Of a stretch of DNA of 64,000 nt, positions 35,401 through 43,313 are shown piece by piece. Below the pieces are notes generated by a model. That model saw only the letters and a list, made by a program, of their open reading frames with translations, did not search any database and was not told the origin of the DNA. Each line of letters starts with the position of its first letter. Within the stretch, counting starts at the first letter, position 1. The position numbers and the translations under genes were made by a program. The stretch spans positions 1,984,001-2,048,000 of the forward strand of contig NZ_JACVEE010000001.1 in assembly GCF_015355755.1 (NCBI RefSeq), given 5' to 3'. Source of the DNA: Nocardia sp. XZ_19_385. Its GTDB lineage: Bacteria > Actinomycetota > Actinomycetes > Mycobacteriales > Mycobacteriaceae.

Positions 35401-36509
35401 GAGTCGATCTCCACGTGCAGCCGAGCGTCACCCAGCTGGGCACGATCCAAATCGGTGTACAGGCCCACGATCTGGGGCCGGATATCCTCTGCGATCGTCT
35501 TCCGGAAAGGCGTGCCGTCCGCACGGGTGAGCCCGGAGAGTTCAGCGGTCGTACCGGACGCGGTGGAATGCACGGTGAGCACGCCGCAAAGACCCGTCGC
35601 CGCGGGCTTCTCGACAGGGGCCACGGCACCAGTCGCTGACGGGTTGGCAGGCGAGGTCGGACCCGGCTGCACAGTGCTTGGCGGCGCATCCGTACCAGGA
35701 CCTGGAGTGGACGGCTGCTGCACCCCAGGCACTGGAGTCGTCCCCGAGCCAGGAACCGGGTCAGTGCCTGAGGGCAGCTCAACCCCCGGCGGCGGATAGG
35801 GTGCGCCAGGCGGCGGCAGAGGAGCTCCGGGCGGTGGTGTTTGCCCAGCCGTCGGCGCACTGGCCCCCGATGGCGGCGGATTGACTCCCGATGGGGCCGG
35901 GTTGATCCCCGATGGAAATGGAGTCGACGCCGTAAGCGGCGGATAGGGTGCGCCAGGCGGCGGTAGAGGGGCTCCAGGCGGCGGGTTGATCCCCGATTCG
36001 GGCGGATTGGTCGCGGACCTCGGCGGGCTACTTCCGTCCGGTGCCGGGGCGGTGCCGGAGGGCGATGGGGGCACTGGGACTTCGGCCGGGTCCGGTTCGG
36101 GGTCGGTGTGATCGAATACCGGCCCACCGCCGGTGATTTCGGCGATCGCAGCGGTCAGCAGCGGTGTACCGCGCAGCGAAACCGCCAGGGTGCGCCCGAT
36201 TCCGGACCGTTCTTCGATCCGAACCAGCAGCCCCTTCTCCCCCGGCGCCTGCGCGGGCACCGTCGACACCACGGTCCCGCTCGGCAGATCCCGCAGTGTC
36301 GTGCACGCGATCGTGAAGTCCAGTGCCAGCGGCGCGTAACCCACCAGTGGCGCGGTGACCTGAATCGCCTGGGGCTGCGGCCAATCCAGGCTCGTGCGAT
36401 CCTGCCGCACCGGAAGCAGCGGAACCAGCACCGCCAGCAGCAGACCGAGACCCCCGGAGATGACGGCGACCAGTCGAACCCGGGACAACCTGGGTGAATC
36501 TGCACGCAC
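32418..36509 (-). CDS. arabinosyltransferase (EmbA/B/C family)
   Basis: A 1363-aa GT53 membrane enzyme that adds arabinose from decaprenyl-phosphoarabinose to arabinogalactan or lipoarabinomannan. N-terminal jelly-roll domain, about 13 helices, and a C-terminal carbohydrate-binding domain (about 1000-1363). The motif around NTSDDGYILTMAKASREAGY contains the conserved catalytic DD pair. Two oddities: a Pro/Gly-rich insert of some 170 residues within the N-terminal exterior domain (about 130-300), and a Ser/Gly/Glu-rich tandem-repeat linker (about 615-725) in a cytoplasmic loop. Members are normally near 1050-1100 residues; the inserts explain the excess length. Confidence 0.92.
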   Translation of the reverse strand: MRADSPRLSRVRLVAVISGGLGLLLAVLVPLLPVRQDRTSLDWPQPQAIQVTAPLVGYAPLALDFTIACTTLRDLPSGTVVSTVPAQAPGEKGLLVRIEERSGIGRTLAVSLRGTPLLTAAIAEITGGGPVFDHTDPEPDPAEVPVPPSPSGTAPAPDGSSPPRSATNPPESGINPPPGAPLPPPGAPYPPLTASTPFPSGINPAPSGVNPPPSGASAPTAGQTPPPGAPLPPPGAPYPPPGVELPSGTDPVPGSGTTPVPGVQQPSTPGPGTDAPPSTVQPGPTSPANPSATGAVAPVEKPAATGLCGVLTVHSTASGTTAELSGLTRADGTPFRKTIAEDIRPQIVGLYTDLDRAQLGDARLHVEIDSRFSSSPSLWKLAAIIGAVLCTLVALICLHLLDTTDGRRMRRFLPARWWRFNRTDGVVGGTLLLWHVVGANTSDDGYILTMAKASREAGYTANYYRWFGVAEAPFGWPYEVLAWMTRITDASLWMRLPALLTGLLCWWLISREVLPRLGSRVRTNTMARWTAGLMFLAIWLPYNNGLRPEPLIALGALLTWCSMERAIATRRLLPAAAAVLIATFALAAGPSGLICLAALFAGSWQVSKGVLAGRRYYATTSVESAMASGDSAVLSGESAMASGDSAVLSGESAMASGDSAVLSGEPVTASGDSAVSSGEPVTASGDSAGSSDEPTTAPDESAITSGESAAIRFGAGQTSAEGEGKSASRPTLSDKLRAAPKLSLRVGRPGPRQVAAMAAGPISRLSLGDLALVAPILAAGSLVLVVVFADQTFGSVLEAVRVRRLVGPDLAWFEETTRWESLFSLTPDGSLARRFGILVMLLCLGLCSLVAMRRGGRIPDTARGPVTRVLAVVIMSLLLMVFTPTKWTHHLGVYAGLAAALAAVAAVVLGSNMIRARYQRSLVAAAVLFLLAFCCTGSNGWWYVSGYGVAWPNRSPQLAGIGVTTLLLIPAVVFVLASVWHYFRESHRNDSAPSRFAVQPLALAAAALVLFEVVTMAAAACAQYPAYSVALSNVRSLAGNRCGMADSVLVETNTADSFLQPFTGSAAEGLDAENTGFTANGVGELVPDGPPSGNQKKAGPPPGSTALPFGLDPTRIPILGSYTSGATQAARLTTEWYRLDLTAVQQDPAYRVLILTVAGRIEGSQLRMEFADRAGDGTIRPLGELVPPQVGGAPMWRNLPLALDRIPEGTNAIRLVAAVDQPSGQQWLAVTPPRLPHLATLNSLVGSTAPVLTDFHVGFAFPCQRPFGHRDGVAELPVWRITPDKLNSRVAETWQNDTGGGPLGWTGLLTRSRTLPAYLEHDWTRDWGELQLLTSLLDAPSATLTSRTETDWGLEDYGPIGTR
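34269..34323. repeat. 18-bp perfect inverted repeat inside the arabinosyltransferase gene
   Basis: Arms 34269-34286 and 34306-34323 match exactly around a 19-nt loop. It encodes part of the variable cytoplasmic linker (RPTLSDKL, then KLSLRVGRP). It may be a mobile-repeat remnant or an expansion mark. Confidence 0.7.
34423..34656 (-). repeat. 42-bp tandem repeat encoding SGESAMASGDSAVL units
   Basis: About five units with starts at 34465, 34507, 34549, 34591 and 34633 (partial). The two at 34549 and 34591 are identical; those at 34465 and 34507 differ at several positions. Translated on the minus strand it gives a 14-residue Ser/Gly/Asp/Glu-rich repeat. The frame is kept because 42 is a multiple of 3. 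Confidence 0.92.
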
Positions 36510-36618
36510 GATCGACGATGCTAGCCATACCGGCCAGGAAACTCCTTATGAGTTGGTTGGCGGAATCGACTCGAACTTTCTCAACCCCGGCGGCTCGCAA
36601 CGACGTACCTTCGAGACT

Positions 36619-38220
36619 ATGGCGGAGTTGGTCTTGGGCCCGGTGTTGCGGCACGTCGATGCGACCTCGGCGACGGTCTGGGTAGAAACGGATATGTCCT
36701 GTGAAGTGGACGTGCTGGGGCACCGAACCCGCACGTTCCAGGTGGGTGAACTGCACTTCGCCCTGGTGCACATCGATGGCCTGGAACCCGGGGCGTCGAT
36801 CCCCTACCAGGTCACCCTGGATGGTGAAACCGTCTGGCCGGAACCGGATTCCGACTTCCCACCCTGCCGCATCCGCACCCATCCGGTGCAGCAGATCCTG
36901 TTCGGCTCCTGCCGCGCGGCCAAGGCGGCACCCGGCGTGCTGGAGGCGGACAAGGTCGGCCCCGACGCGCTGGACGCGTATGCGATGCGGATGCGCGACC
37001 TGCCCGAACAGCAGTGGCCGGACGCGCTGATGCTGCTCGGCGATCAGGTCTACGCCGATCAGCCGACACCGTATGTGGAGCAATGGCTGGCGGAACGCCG
37101 CAACGGCGAGGAGCCCGAGAAGGAGGTGGTGTCCTTCCGCGAGTACGCCGAGCTGTACCACGAATCCTGGTCCGACCCGGAGATCCGCTGGCTGATGTCG
37201 ACCACCCCGACCTCGATGATCTTCGACGATCACGACGTGCGCGACGACTGGAACACCTCCCGCATCTGGCGCGAGCAGATGGCGGAGAAGCCGTGGTGGC
37301 GTGGCCGCATCCGCGCCGGGCTGGCCTCCTACTGGGTGTATCAGCATCTCGGCAACCTCAGCCCGGACGACCTGGAAAGCAACGACCTCTACCGCGAGAT
37401 CGTCAAGGCGGGCACCGACGTTCAAGAGCTGCTGGAAGATTTCGCCGAGCAGGCCGACAAGGAGGCCGACGGCCGCAAACCCACCCGCTGGTCCTACCGC
37501 CGCGATTTCGGCCGAATCCGGTTGCTGGTCATCGACACTCGCAGCGGCCGCATCCTCGACGGGGAACGGCTCATGGTCGGCGACGAGGAATTCGACTGGA
37601 TCGAGGCCAATGCCACCGGCGATTTCGACCATCTGCTGATCGGCTCCTCGCTGCCGTGGCTGATGCCCCATGCCGTGAGCCACCTGCAATCCCTCAACGA
37701 GCGCGCCGCGAGCCTGCCGGGCCGCCGTGGCCGGCTGGGCGAAAAAGTCAGGCAGGTTGCGGATTTGGAGCACTGGCCCGCGTTCCGGGCCTCGTTCGAA
37801 CGACTAGCCGACCTGATCCACCGCCTGGGCACCGCACCGGACGCGCCGAGCACCATCTGCGTCCTCTCCGGCGACGTGCACCACAGTTACGCCGCGCGTG
37901 CCGAATATGCCCAGCCCACGAAATCCAAAGTGCTGCAATTGGTGTGCTCCCCGGTGCACAACGATCCACCGAAGCAGTATCACCTGCTGTTCGCGCTGTC
38001 CTGGGCCCGCCCGCTCGCCTCGGCGCTGCGCTGGCTCGCCGACAAACGCGGGATCTCCCCCGACCCGGTGCACTGGCAGAAGATCACCGGCCCGCATTTC
38101 GGGAATTCCATCGCCTCCTTCAGCAGCGCGGGCCGGAGCGCCACGTTCACCCTGGAGACCGCGCTCCCGGACGAGGGCCTGATCAAGGTCGCCGAGCTCG
38201 ACCTCGAGGCAAATACGTAG
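36619..38220 (+). CDS. PhoD-like alkaline phosphatase D family protein
   Basis: A 533-aa metallophosphatase. The start is ATG 36619 (MAELVLGPVLRHVDATSATVWVET), the N-terminal fibronectin-like strand of the family. Catalytic-region motifs: LFGSCRAAK, LMLLGDQVYAD, TSMIFDDHDVRDDW, LLIGSSLPWL and VLSGDVHHSY, all with metal ligands in place. No signal peptide or Tat motif is seen, unlike classical PhoD, so it may be cytoplasmic and act on another phosphoester. Divergent from the arabinosyltransferase, 109 bp apart. Confidence 0.9.
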   Translation: MAELVLGPVLRHVDATSATVWVETDMSCEVDVLGHRTRTFQVGELHFALVHIDGLEPGASIPYQVTLDGETVWPEPDSDFPPCRIRTHPVQQILFGSCRAAKAAPGVLEADKVGPDALDAYAMRMRDLPEQQWPDALMLLGDQVYADQPTPYVEQWLAERRNGEEPEKEVVSFREYAELYHESWSDPEIRWLMSTTPTSMIFDDHDVRDDWNTSRIWREQMAEKPWWRGRIRAGLASYWVYQHLGNLSPDDLESNDLYREIVKAGTDVQELLEDFAEQADKEADGRKPTRWSYRRDFGRIRLLVIDTRSGRILDGERLMVGDEEFDWIEANATGDFDHLLIGSSLPWLMPHAVSHLQSLNERAASLPGRRGRLGEKVRQVADLEHWPAFRASFERLADLIHRLGTAPDAPSTICVLSGDVHHSYAARAEYAQPTKSKVLQLVCSPVHNDPPKQYHLLFALSWARPLASALRWLADKRGISPDPVHWQKITGPHFGNSIASFSSAGRSATFTLETALPDEGLIKVAELDLEANT

Positions 38221-38241
38221 CACCCAGTAGGCTCCGCAGCT

Positions 38242-38784
38242 ATGGCCCTGAGCGCAACCCTGCACACCTTCACCGTCCAGCTCGCCGACGTCGACCGCGG
38301 CGTCTACGAGGATCTGGAGTTGCGGGTCGCGCGGCACCCCTCGGAGACCGCCGAGTTCATGCTGACCCGGCTGCTGGCCTACTGCCTGGAATACACCGAC
38401 GGCATCACCTTCAGCGAGGGCGGCGTCTCCTCCACCGACCAGCCCGCCGTGCTGGTGCGCGACCTCACCGGGCGGACCACCGCCTGGATCGAGGTCGGCG
38501 CCCCCGACGCCGACCGCCTGCATCGTGGCAGCAAGCTGGCCGGGCGGGCCGCCGTCTACACCCACCGCGATCCCGTCAAGGTGCTCGCGCAACTGACCGG
38601 CAAGCGGATCCACCGGAGCGCGGACATCCCCGTCTACAGCTTCGACCGCGCCTTCATCGATGCCGCCGTCCCCGCCATCGACCGCCGCAACACCGCCACC
38701 GTGTCGATCACCGAGCGGGAGCTGTTCCTGGAGCTGAACGGGGCGAGCCTGAGCACGCCGGTCGAAGAGCACCACATCGGATGA
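38242..38784 (+). CDS. yaeQ: YaeQ family protein
   Basis: A 180-aa protein of the YaeQ family, a PD-(D/E)XK-like fold of unknown biochemical function. Typical features: ATLHTFTVQLADVDRGVYEDL at the start, ARHPSETAEFMLTRLLAYC, then TTAWIEVGAPDADRLH where the nuclease-like core residues lie. Length is normal for the family. YaeQ is best known in proteobacteria; its presence here is of taxonomic interest. It begins 21 bp after the PhoD-like stop and may be co-transcribed. Confidence 0.9.
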   Translation: MALSATLHTFTVQLADVDRGVYEDLELRVARHPSETAEFMLTRLLAYCLEYTDGITFSEGGVSSTDQPAVLVRDLTGRTTAWIEVGAPDADRLHRGSKLAGRAAVYTHRDPVKVLAQLTGKRIHRSADIPVYSFDRAFIDAAVPAIDRRNTATVSITERELFLELNGASLSTPVEEHHIG

Positions 38785-39012
38785 TCTCGGAAATGCGTAA
38801 TCAGCGAAATAGGTTGCGCCGCATAACAATAGCTCGCTCGTTAATTCTGTTAATGACAAGAGTTATTTAAAGCGACATCGGAATTCCGCCGGAATCGATA
38901 GTGCACGCACGGATCCAGTCGTATCGTAGTCCTGCGCAGACCCTCGGGTCTGCACTGTTGGATGTGGCGGGGAGGCGCCAACTCTCATTCGCAGGACTGC
39001 AAAGGAGAAGCT
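38785..39012. other. AT-rich intergenic region before DUF397 gene
   Basis: 228 bases with no gene; positions about 38800-38880 are clearly richer in A/T than surrounding sequence, with TTAATTCTGTTAATGAC and TTATTTAAAG stretches. It probably holds promoters for the DUF397 gene. No RNA or repeat is recognised. Confidence 0.35.
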
Positions 39013-39213
39013 GTGAAATCAGAACTGTCCGCCGCCAAGTGGTTCAAGAGCCAGCGCAGTGGCACCAAGGATTGTGTCGAGGTCGCCTTCCTCGACACCG
39101 GACGAGTCGGCGTCCGCGACTCGAAGAACCCCTCCGGCCCCGCCCTGGTATTCCATCCCGGCGAGTGGACGGCCTTCACCGAGTCCATCGCGTCCGGCAC
39201 ATTCGATCGGTAG
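39013..39213 (+). CDS. DUF397 domain-containing protein
   Basis: A 66-aa protein from GTG 39013, five bases after AAAGGAG. Features: AAKWFKSQRSGTKDCVEVAF, VGVRDSKNPSGPALVF and FHPGEWTAFTESI, the core of DUF397. In actinomycetes these usually sit next to an XRE regulator (DUF5753) in pairs resembling toxin-antitoxin or morphogenesis switches. No such partner is adjacent here, so it is an orphan. Confidence 0.9.
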   Translation: MKSELSAAKWFKSQRSGTKDCVEVAFLDTGRVGVRDSKNPSGPALVFHPGEWTAFTESIASGTFDR

Positions 39214-39239
39214 ACCCAGCCCGCTGAGCTCCTTCGCGC

Positions 39240-39270
39240 CGCTCAGGATGACAAACTGTCGCCCTGAGCG
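39240..39270. terminator. small inverted repeat after DUF397 gene
   Basis: 8-bp arms CGCTCAGG and CCTGAGCG (39240-39247, 39263-39270) around a 15-nt loop, between the convergent DUF397 and esterase genes. Possible terminator. Confidence 0.4.
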
Positions 39271-39289
39271 CGCGGAGGTGCTGCGCTGG

Positions 39290-40384
39290 CTATCTCGGCG
39301 GCGGCGCCCCATCGACCGGCGGCTGACCATCCGCCGGTGGCGGCGGGCCGCCTTCCGGCAACGGCCGCCCGATGTTCTTGGCGATGTCCGGCACCAGCCG
39401 ATTGGCCACCTGCTGCCAGTTACCCCAGTTGTGCACGCCGATGCTCGGGAAGTCGTAGGTGACGTTGTCGGTGTAACCCAGCGCCGTCAACCGCGCTTCG
39501 AACGAGCGGGTGTTGGCCAGCGCGATCGCCTCCAGCGGCATGCCCTGGATGACGGCGTCGGCCGAGGCGAGATCCGGCTGCGCGGGTCGTCCGCTGCCCG
39601 CTGAAATGTAGAGGCGGGTCTTGTTTTCCAGCAGCTTCGGGGCGAACTGGTACGGATCCATCCGCGCCCACTGCGCGCTGCCCGCCGGCGCCATCGCGTC
39701 GATGTTGTAGCCGCCGGCGGCGATCATGGCCGCCCCCAGCAGCTCCCGCATACCCGGCGCCGACATGTACAGGTAGCCGGAAAGCGAACCGGCATAGACG
39801 AATTGCTCCGGATGATAGGCCGCGAGCAGCAGCGCCGCACTCCCGCCCATGGACAAGCCGAACACGCCGTTGCGGCTCGGGCTGAAGCCGAGCCGATCAC
39901 TAAGCGCGGCTTTCAACGTCTGGGTCAGGAAGGTCTCCCAGACATAGCGGCTGGTCTTGCCCGAGGTCTCGGTCCAGCCCGACACCGCGGAACCGGAATC
40001 CGCACCGGGCAAAGCGGTTCCGTCCGGATTGACGCCGTTGAAGCTGCTCTTCTCGGCCCAGTCGACATAGAAACTGGACTGGCCGCCGACCGGCATCACC
40101 ACATTGATGTTGAACTCGGCCAGTGCCGCCGGAATGCTGGTGTATTCCTCCCAGCCGTTCATATCGGCTTCGGCGCGTTCACCGTCGAGTAGGTACACCA
40201 CGCGATCGGTGTTGCCGTCGGCCGCCGGCAGGATGCGCGTCTTGATCTGGCCCATGCTGGAATCGACGAAGAAGTCGAAGGCTTCCGGGTTGGATTCCGC
40301 CGTGGCGGGCGCTGCCGACACCCCGAACGGCAGCAGTATCGCCGCCACGAAACCCACCCCGAAATGTCTGAGCGTTCTCCCCAT
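39290..40384 (-). CDS. secreted antigen-85-like esterase/mycolyltransferase family protein
   Basis: A 364-aa alpha/beta hydrolase with a signal peptide ending near TAESN. The nucleophile elbow GLSMGGSA holds Ser178; a C-terminal IGVHNWGNW supplies the catalytic His region. The overall pattern (FFVDSSMGQIKTRILP; DGERAEADMNGWEEYT; VVMPVGGQSSFYVDW) matches Ag85/esterase D proteins of mycolata that transfer mycolic acids between trehalose esters or to arabinogalactan. The Pro-rich C-terminus is unusual. ATG 40384 is chosen; GTG 40393 is an alternative three codons upstream. Confidence 0.9.
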   Translation of the reverse strand: MGRTLRHFGVGFVAAILLPFGVSAAPATAESNPEAFDFFVDSSMGQIKTRILPAADGNTDRVVYLLDGERAEADMNGWEEYTSIPAALAEFNINVVMPVGGQSSFYVDWAEKSSFNGVNPDGTALPGADSGSAVSGWTETSGKTSRYVWETFLTQTLKAALSDRLGFSPSRNGVFGLSMGGSAALLLAAYHPEQFVYAGSLSGYLYMSAPGMRELLGAAMIAAGGYNIDAMAPAGSAQWARMDPYQFAPKLLENKTRLYISAGSGRPAQPDLASADAVIQGMPLEAIALANTRSFEARLTALGYTDNVTYDFPSIGVHNWGNWQQVANRLVPDIAKNIGRPLPEGGPPPPADGQPPVDGAPPPR

Positions 40385-40441
40385 GGCGTGCACGATACAA
40401 CGTCCCGAATTCCGATGCGACGCAGTAAGGTTCGCGCGGCC

Positions 40442-41050
40442 TCAGATGCAGTTGATGCAGGTCCCGGCGCGGGGTAGCTGCATGTAGCACTGCGAGCACA
40501 CCGCCGAACGCACCGGCTGCGCGATCTCGGCGCCGGTGTGCGCGACCTGCGTGGTCATCTTGCTGACCGGACGGCGGCGGTTCGCGACCTTGGGGGTGAG
40601 CGGCGGGACGGAGAAGTCCTCGGGCATCTCGGCGCCGTGGAACTGGTAGCACTGCCAGCGCGCGTAGGCGGCGTGCAGCTCGAGGTCGTCCGGGATCGGC
40701 AGCGCGGCCAATTCGAGGACGTACTTGTACGCCTCGCCGACGGTGTGGTTCTGCCGCACGCACAGCGCGGTCAGCGGCGGCTCCCCCGCCTTGTGACAGC
40801 GGCGCGCGACCTTACGCAGAATCGCCTCCATCCAGGTGCGGGTCGGCGCGGCGGTGTGCACGCCGGACACCTCCTGCACCCGCTCGGCCAATTCCGTCAC
40901 GGTGATGAAATACCCGTATCCGGTGGCGATCTCGGCCAGCTCGGTGTGGGCGGCCAGCGCCCAGGCCACGGTCGCGTCCTTCAATGACACCGGAGTTCCG
41001 TCGCCCGCTTGCCATGCTGCCGCCACCGTGGATACACCGCTCTTCGTCAC
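40442..41050 (-). CDS. conserved actinobacterial protein with C-terminal zinc-ribbon-like motif
   Basis: A 202-aa protein. The middle has a winged-helix-like segment (FITVTELAERVQEVSGVHT, then TWMEAILRKVARRCHKAGEPPLTALCVRQ) that recurs in actinobacterial proteins. The end holds C-x2-C and C-x2-C pairs (CSQCYMQLPRAGTCINC), a probable zinc ribbon. DNA or RNA binding is possible, but no function is known. Stands alone between two leftward genes with a 57-bp gap to the esterase gene. Confidence 0.75.
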   Translation of the reverse strand: MTKSGVSTVAAAWQAGDGTPVSLKDATVAWALAAHTELAEIATGYGYFITVTELAERVQEVSGVHTAAPTRTWMEAILRKVARRCHKAGEPPLTALCVRQNHTVGEAYKYVLELAALPIPDDLELHAAYARWQCYQFHGAEMPEDFSVPPLTPKVANRRRPVSKMTTQVAHTGAEIAQPVRSAVCSQCYMQLPRAGTCINCI

Positions 41051-41112
41051 CCGAACAAGTTAACGCCTGACCCCGCCCGGGGACGAATGGCCTGGGCGGG
41101 GCGTTGCGCGTG

Positions 41113-41556
41113 TCACAGCCCGGCGGGCGGCGGCGCGGTTTCGTGCAGTGAGCGCCAGCGATAACCGTGGTCGCCGGCGATCAGCACCGCGGTCACCATC
41201 CGGCGCGCGCGCATCTGCTCGTGCTGATACTCCGCGACGAACCGGACCACCGCCACGGTGTCGGTGCTCGCGATCTCCTCGAACTCGGAGATCTCGATCC
41301 GCAAACCTGGTTGTGCGTTGCGCACCGACCACACCCCGGTCAGCAAGGTGTCGCGGTCGACGACCTGCGCGACGACCGTCACCGCGCCGAACTGCTCGTG
41401 CAACGCCTCGGCGAACCGATCGAAGACCTTGGGCGGCGCATCCGTGCCCATCCACTCCGCGAGGTCGGAGTGCAGCGCCACCACCACCTCGGCCAGGACA
41501 GACCGCGCCGGCGCGGTGCCGGTGGGCGCATCCGGCTCACGCGCGCGTCTACCCAT
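41113..41556 (-). CDS. NTF2-like domain hypothetical protein
   Basis: About 147 aa from ATG 41556, with GGGAGG eight bases upstream. A helix (VLAEVVVALHSDLAEWM) is followed by three or four beta strands (VTVVAQVVDRD, VAVVRFVAEYQHEQM, GYRWRSLHET), consistent with an NTF2/SnoaL fold. No catalytic residues are evident. Function unknown. Confidence 0.7.
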   Translation of the reverse strand: MGRRAREPDAPTGTAPARSVLAEVVVALHSDLAEWMGTDAPPKVFDRFAEALHEQFGAVTVVAQVVDRDTLLTGVWSVRNAQPGLRIEISEFEEIASTDTVAVVRFVAEYQHEQMRARRMVTAVLIAGDHGYRWRSLHETAPPPAGL

Positions 41557-41698
41557 TCCGCCATCCTCCCGCAAACGCGCCTCGGCCAGCAAGATCATAT
41601 TGAATCCGGCTGTGCCGCTGTGCTATTGCGGGCAAGACCCCGAAATTCCGGGCGCGGCCGTATGCCGGTTCCGGCGGCAGGCTGTGGCAATATCGTGC

Positions 41699-42244
41699 AT
41701 GGGGGAAATGCCCGAGGACCCAGCCGATTTGAACAAGACCCGACGCGCCCGGCGCCGCACCCTGGCCGTGGTACAACGACGCACAGCTCAGCTGCAACCG
41801 TTCACTTTGCCCGAGTTCGGCCGAATCCTGTCCGCCGCCAGCGGAATTCCGGTCAGCATCGCCGCCAGCACGACACTGCCGCCCGCCGTGGCCGGCCGGT
41901 GGTTGCGCACCCACTCGGGGGATCTCATCGAATACGACGCCGACCTTCCGGACATCGCCCGCATCAACACCGTGCTGCACGAAGCCGGGCATATCCTGCA
42001 CGGCCACACCAGCGTCGAGCTCCGGCTCGACGCCGGTCAGGCCCTGTGTTCGGTCGTCAGTCCGGCCGCCATCGGCAACTTCGCGATGGTCAGATACCGA
42101 TCGGCGTACGACTCCAGCTGCGAACGCGAGGCCGAGGCCTTCGCCCGGCAAACCCTGCGCACCATCCTGTGGAGCGACGCCGACACCGGTGGATCCGCGA
42201 ACATTCGTGGGGCACTGGGCTTTCCCCGCACCCGAATCGAGTAA
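41699..42244 (+). CDS. ImmA/IrrE-type metallopeptidase domain protein
   Basis: A protein of about 181 aa with the zinc-protease motif HEAGH in VLHEAGHILHGH, and an acidic third-ligand candidate in SCEREAEAFARQTL. ImmA/IrrE proteases cleave repressors to derepress mobile or stress genes; here the natural substrate could be the nearby HTH protein. ATG 41699 is used; ATG 41708 is possible, and no clear RBS decides. The next gene starts at GTG 42249, 4 bp downstream, so the two are coupled. Confidence 0.8.
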   Translation: MGEMPEDPADLNKTRRARRRTLAVVQRRTAQLQPFTLPEFGRILSAASGIPVSIAASTTLPPAVAGRWLRTHSGDLIEYDADLPDIARINTVLHEAGHILHGHTSVELRLDAGQALCSVVSPAAIGNFAMVRYRSAYDSSCEREAEAFARQTLRTILWSDADTGGSANIRGALGFPRTRIE

Positions 42245-42248
42245 CCCA

Positions 42249-43271
42249 GTGGCACAGTTCGTTACCGCGATGGCCGTGCTGATCCTGCTCGGGGCCGGTG
42301 TTCTGGTCTGGCAGCTGACACCGCAGGGCGCCCGCGGGCAGCGCGCGCCGATCGTCATCCTGGTGCTGCTCTCGCTCAGCTTTCTCGCGCTGACACCGGC
42401 CGTCGAGGCCGCGTTCGATGTGATCCGGATCAACGCCGCCTATCTGTTCAGCCACTTCTGTAGCCTGACCGCGATCGCCCTGACCACCTTCTACTGGGGA
42501 CACGCGCTCTCGGCCACGCCGTCGAGCCGACGCCGGGTGCTGGCGACCCGCGTGGTGTACGGCGCGGTCGTCATCGTGCTCGTCTTCTTGTTCCTGACCT
42601 CGCCGCAGCAACCGCACGGCGCGGGCTTCGCCCGCGAATTCGACGGCAGCCCGCGCATCCAGCTCTACTGGATCCTGCAAGCGGCACTGATGATGCATGC
42701 GAGTTGCACGCTGGGCCTGGTCGCCGCCCGGGCCAGCGTCCGCGAGCGCCAGTGGCGGCGCGTCCTGCTGAGCATCCTGGTGGGCGTGGTCCTGATGTAC
42801 ACCGTGTACGAGATGTGGGTGATCGTCGTGGTCGTCACGTGGCCCGCGCTGCCGCCGCCGTGGGCGCGCGTGCTCACCATGGTGTTCCAGATAGTCGCGA
42901 GCCTGCTGCTCGTGGCGGGCAGCGTCGGACCCGCCGTGCTGGGCGCGTTCCGGAGCACTCGCCTGGCCCGGTCCTATATCGACCAGCTCGCGCCCCTGCA
43001 TGCCTGGCTGACGCAGCGCTATCCACAGGTCCGTTTCCGCAGGCAGCTGGGCAGGCGCGCCGAAACCCGGGTCACCGATATGTTGATCGAGGTCAGCGAT
43101 GCACTGCGGCTGCTGCAACGCGATGAACCGGCCCTGGCGGCGGCCCACGGGCTGGGCGACCAGATGATCCGCGCCACCGCGCATGACAACAACCACTGTG
43201 CCGCATATGAATTGGCTGTCGCCCGCCGGTTCCGCAGGCCCGAGGCCCCCCTTTCATATGCTGTAGCATGA
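42249..43271 (+). CDS. MAB_1171c-like membrane protein (putative transporter)
   Basis: A 340-aa protein with about seven helices in the first 220 residues (AVLILLGAGVLVWQL; VYGAVVIVLVFLFLT; LLSILVGVVLMYTVYEMW) and a soluble C-terminal part (LAPLHAWLTQRYPQVRFRRQ, then RVTDMLIEVSDALRLL). It matches the MAB_1171c-type family that accompanies ImmA/IrrE peptidases and small HTH regulators in mycolata. Transport is only presumed. The GTG start lies 4 bp after the peptidase stop. Confidence 0.78.
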   Translation: MAQFVTAMAVLILLGAGVLVWQLTPQGARGQRAPIVILVLLSLSFLALTPAVEAAFDVIRINAAYLFSHFCSLTAIALTTFYWGHALSATPSSRRRVLATRVVYGAVVIVLVFLFLTSPQQPHGAGFAREFDGSPRIQLYWILQAALMMHASCTLGLVAARASVRERQWRRVLLSILVGVVLMYTVYEMWVIVVVVTWPALPPPWARVLTMVFQIVASLLLVAGSVGPAVLGAFRSTRLARSYIDQLAPLHAWLTQRYPQVRFRRQLGRRAETRVTDMLIEVSDALRLLQRDEPALAAAHGLGDQMIRATAHDNNHCAAYELAVARRFRRPEAPLSYAVA

Positions 43272-43313
43272 CGGCTAACTCAACGTTGAGCCCGAGTCAG
43301 TGAGGAGCGTGGC

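Noticed and set aside
39240..39270. REP-like mobile repeat after the DUF397 gene
   Set aside because: The sequence resembles motifs seen in several genomes but occurs once here; a small terminator is simpler.
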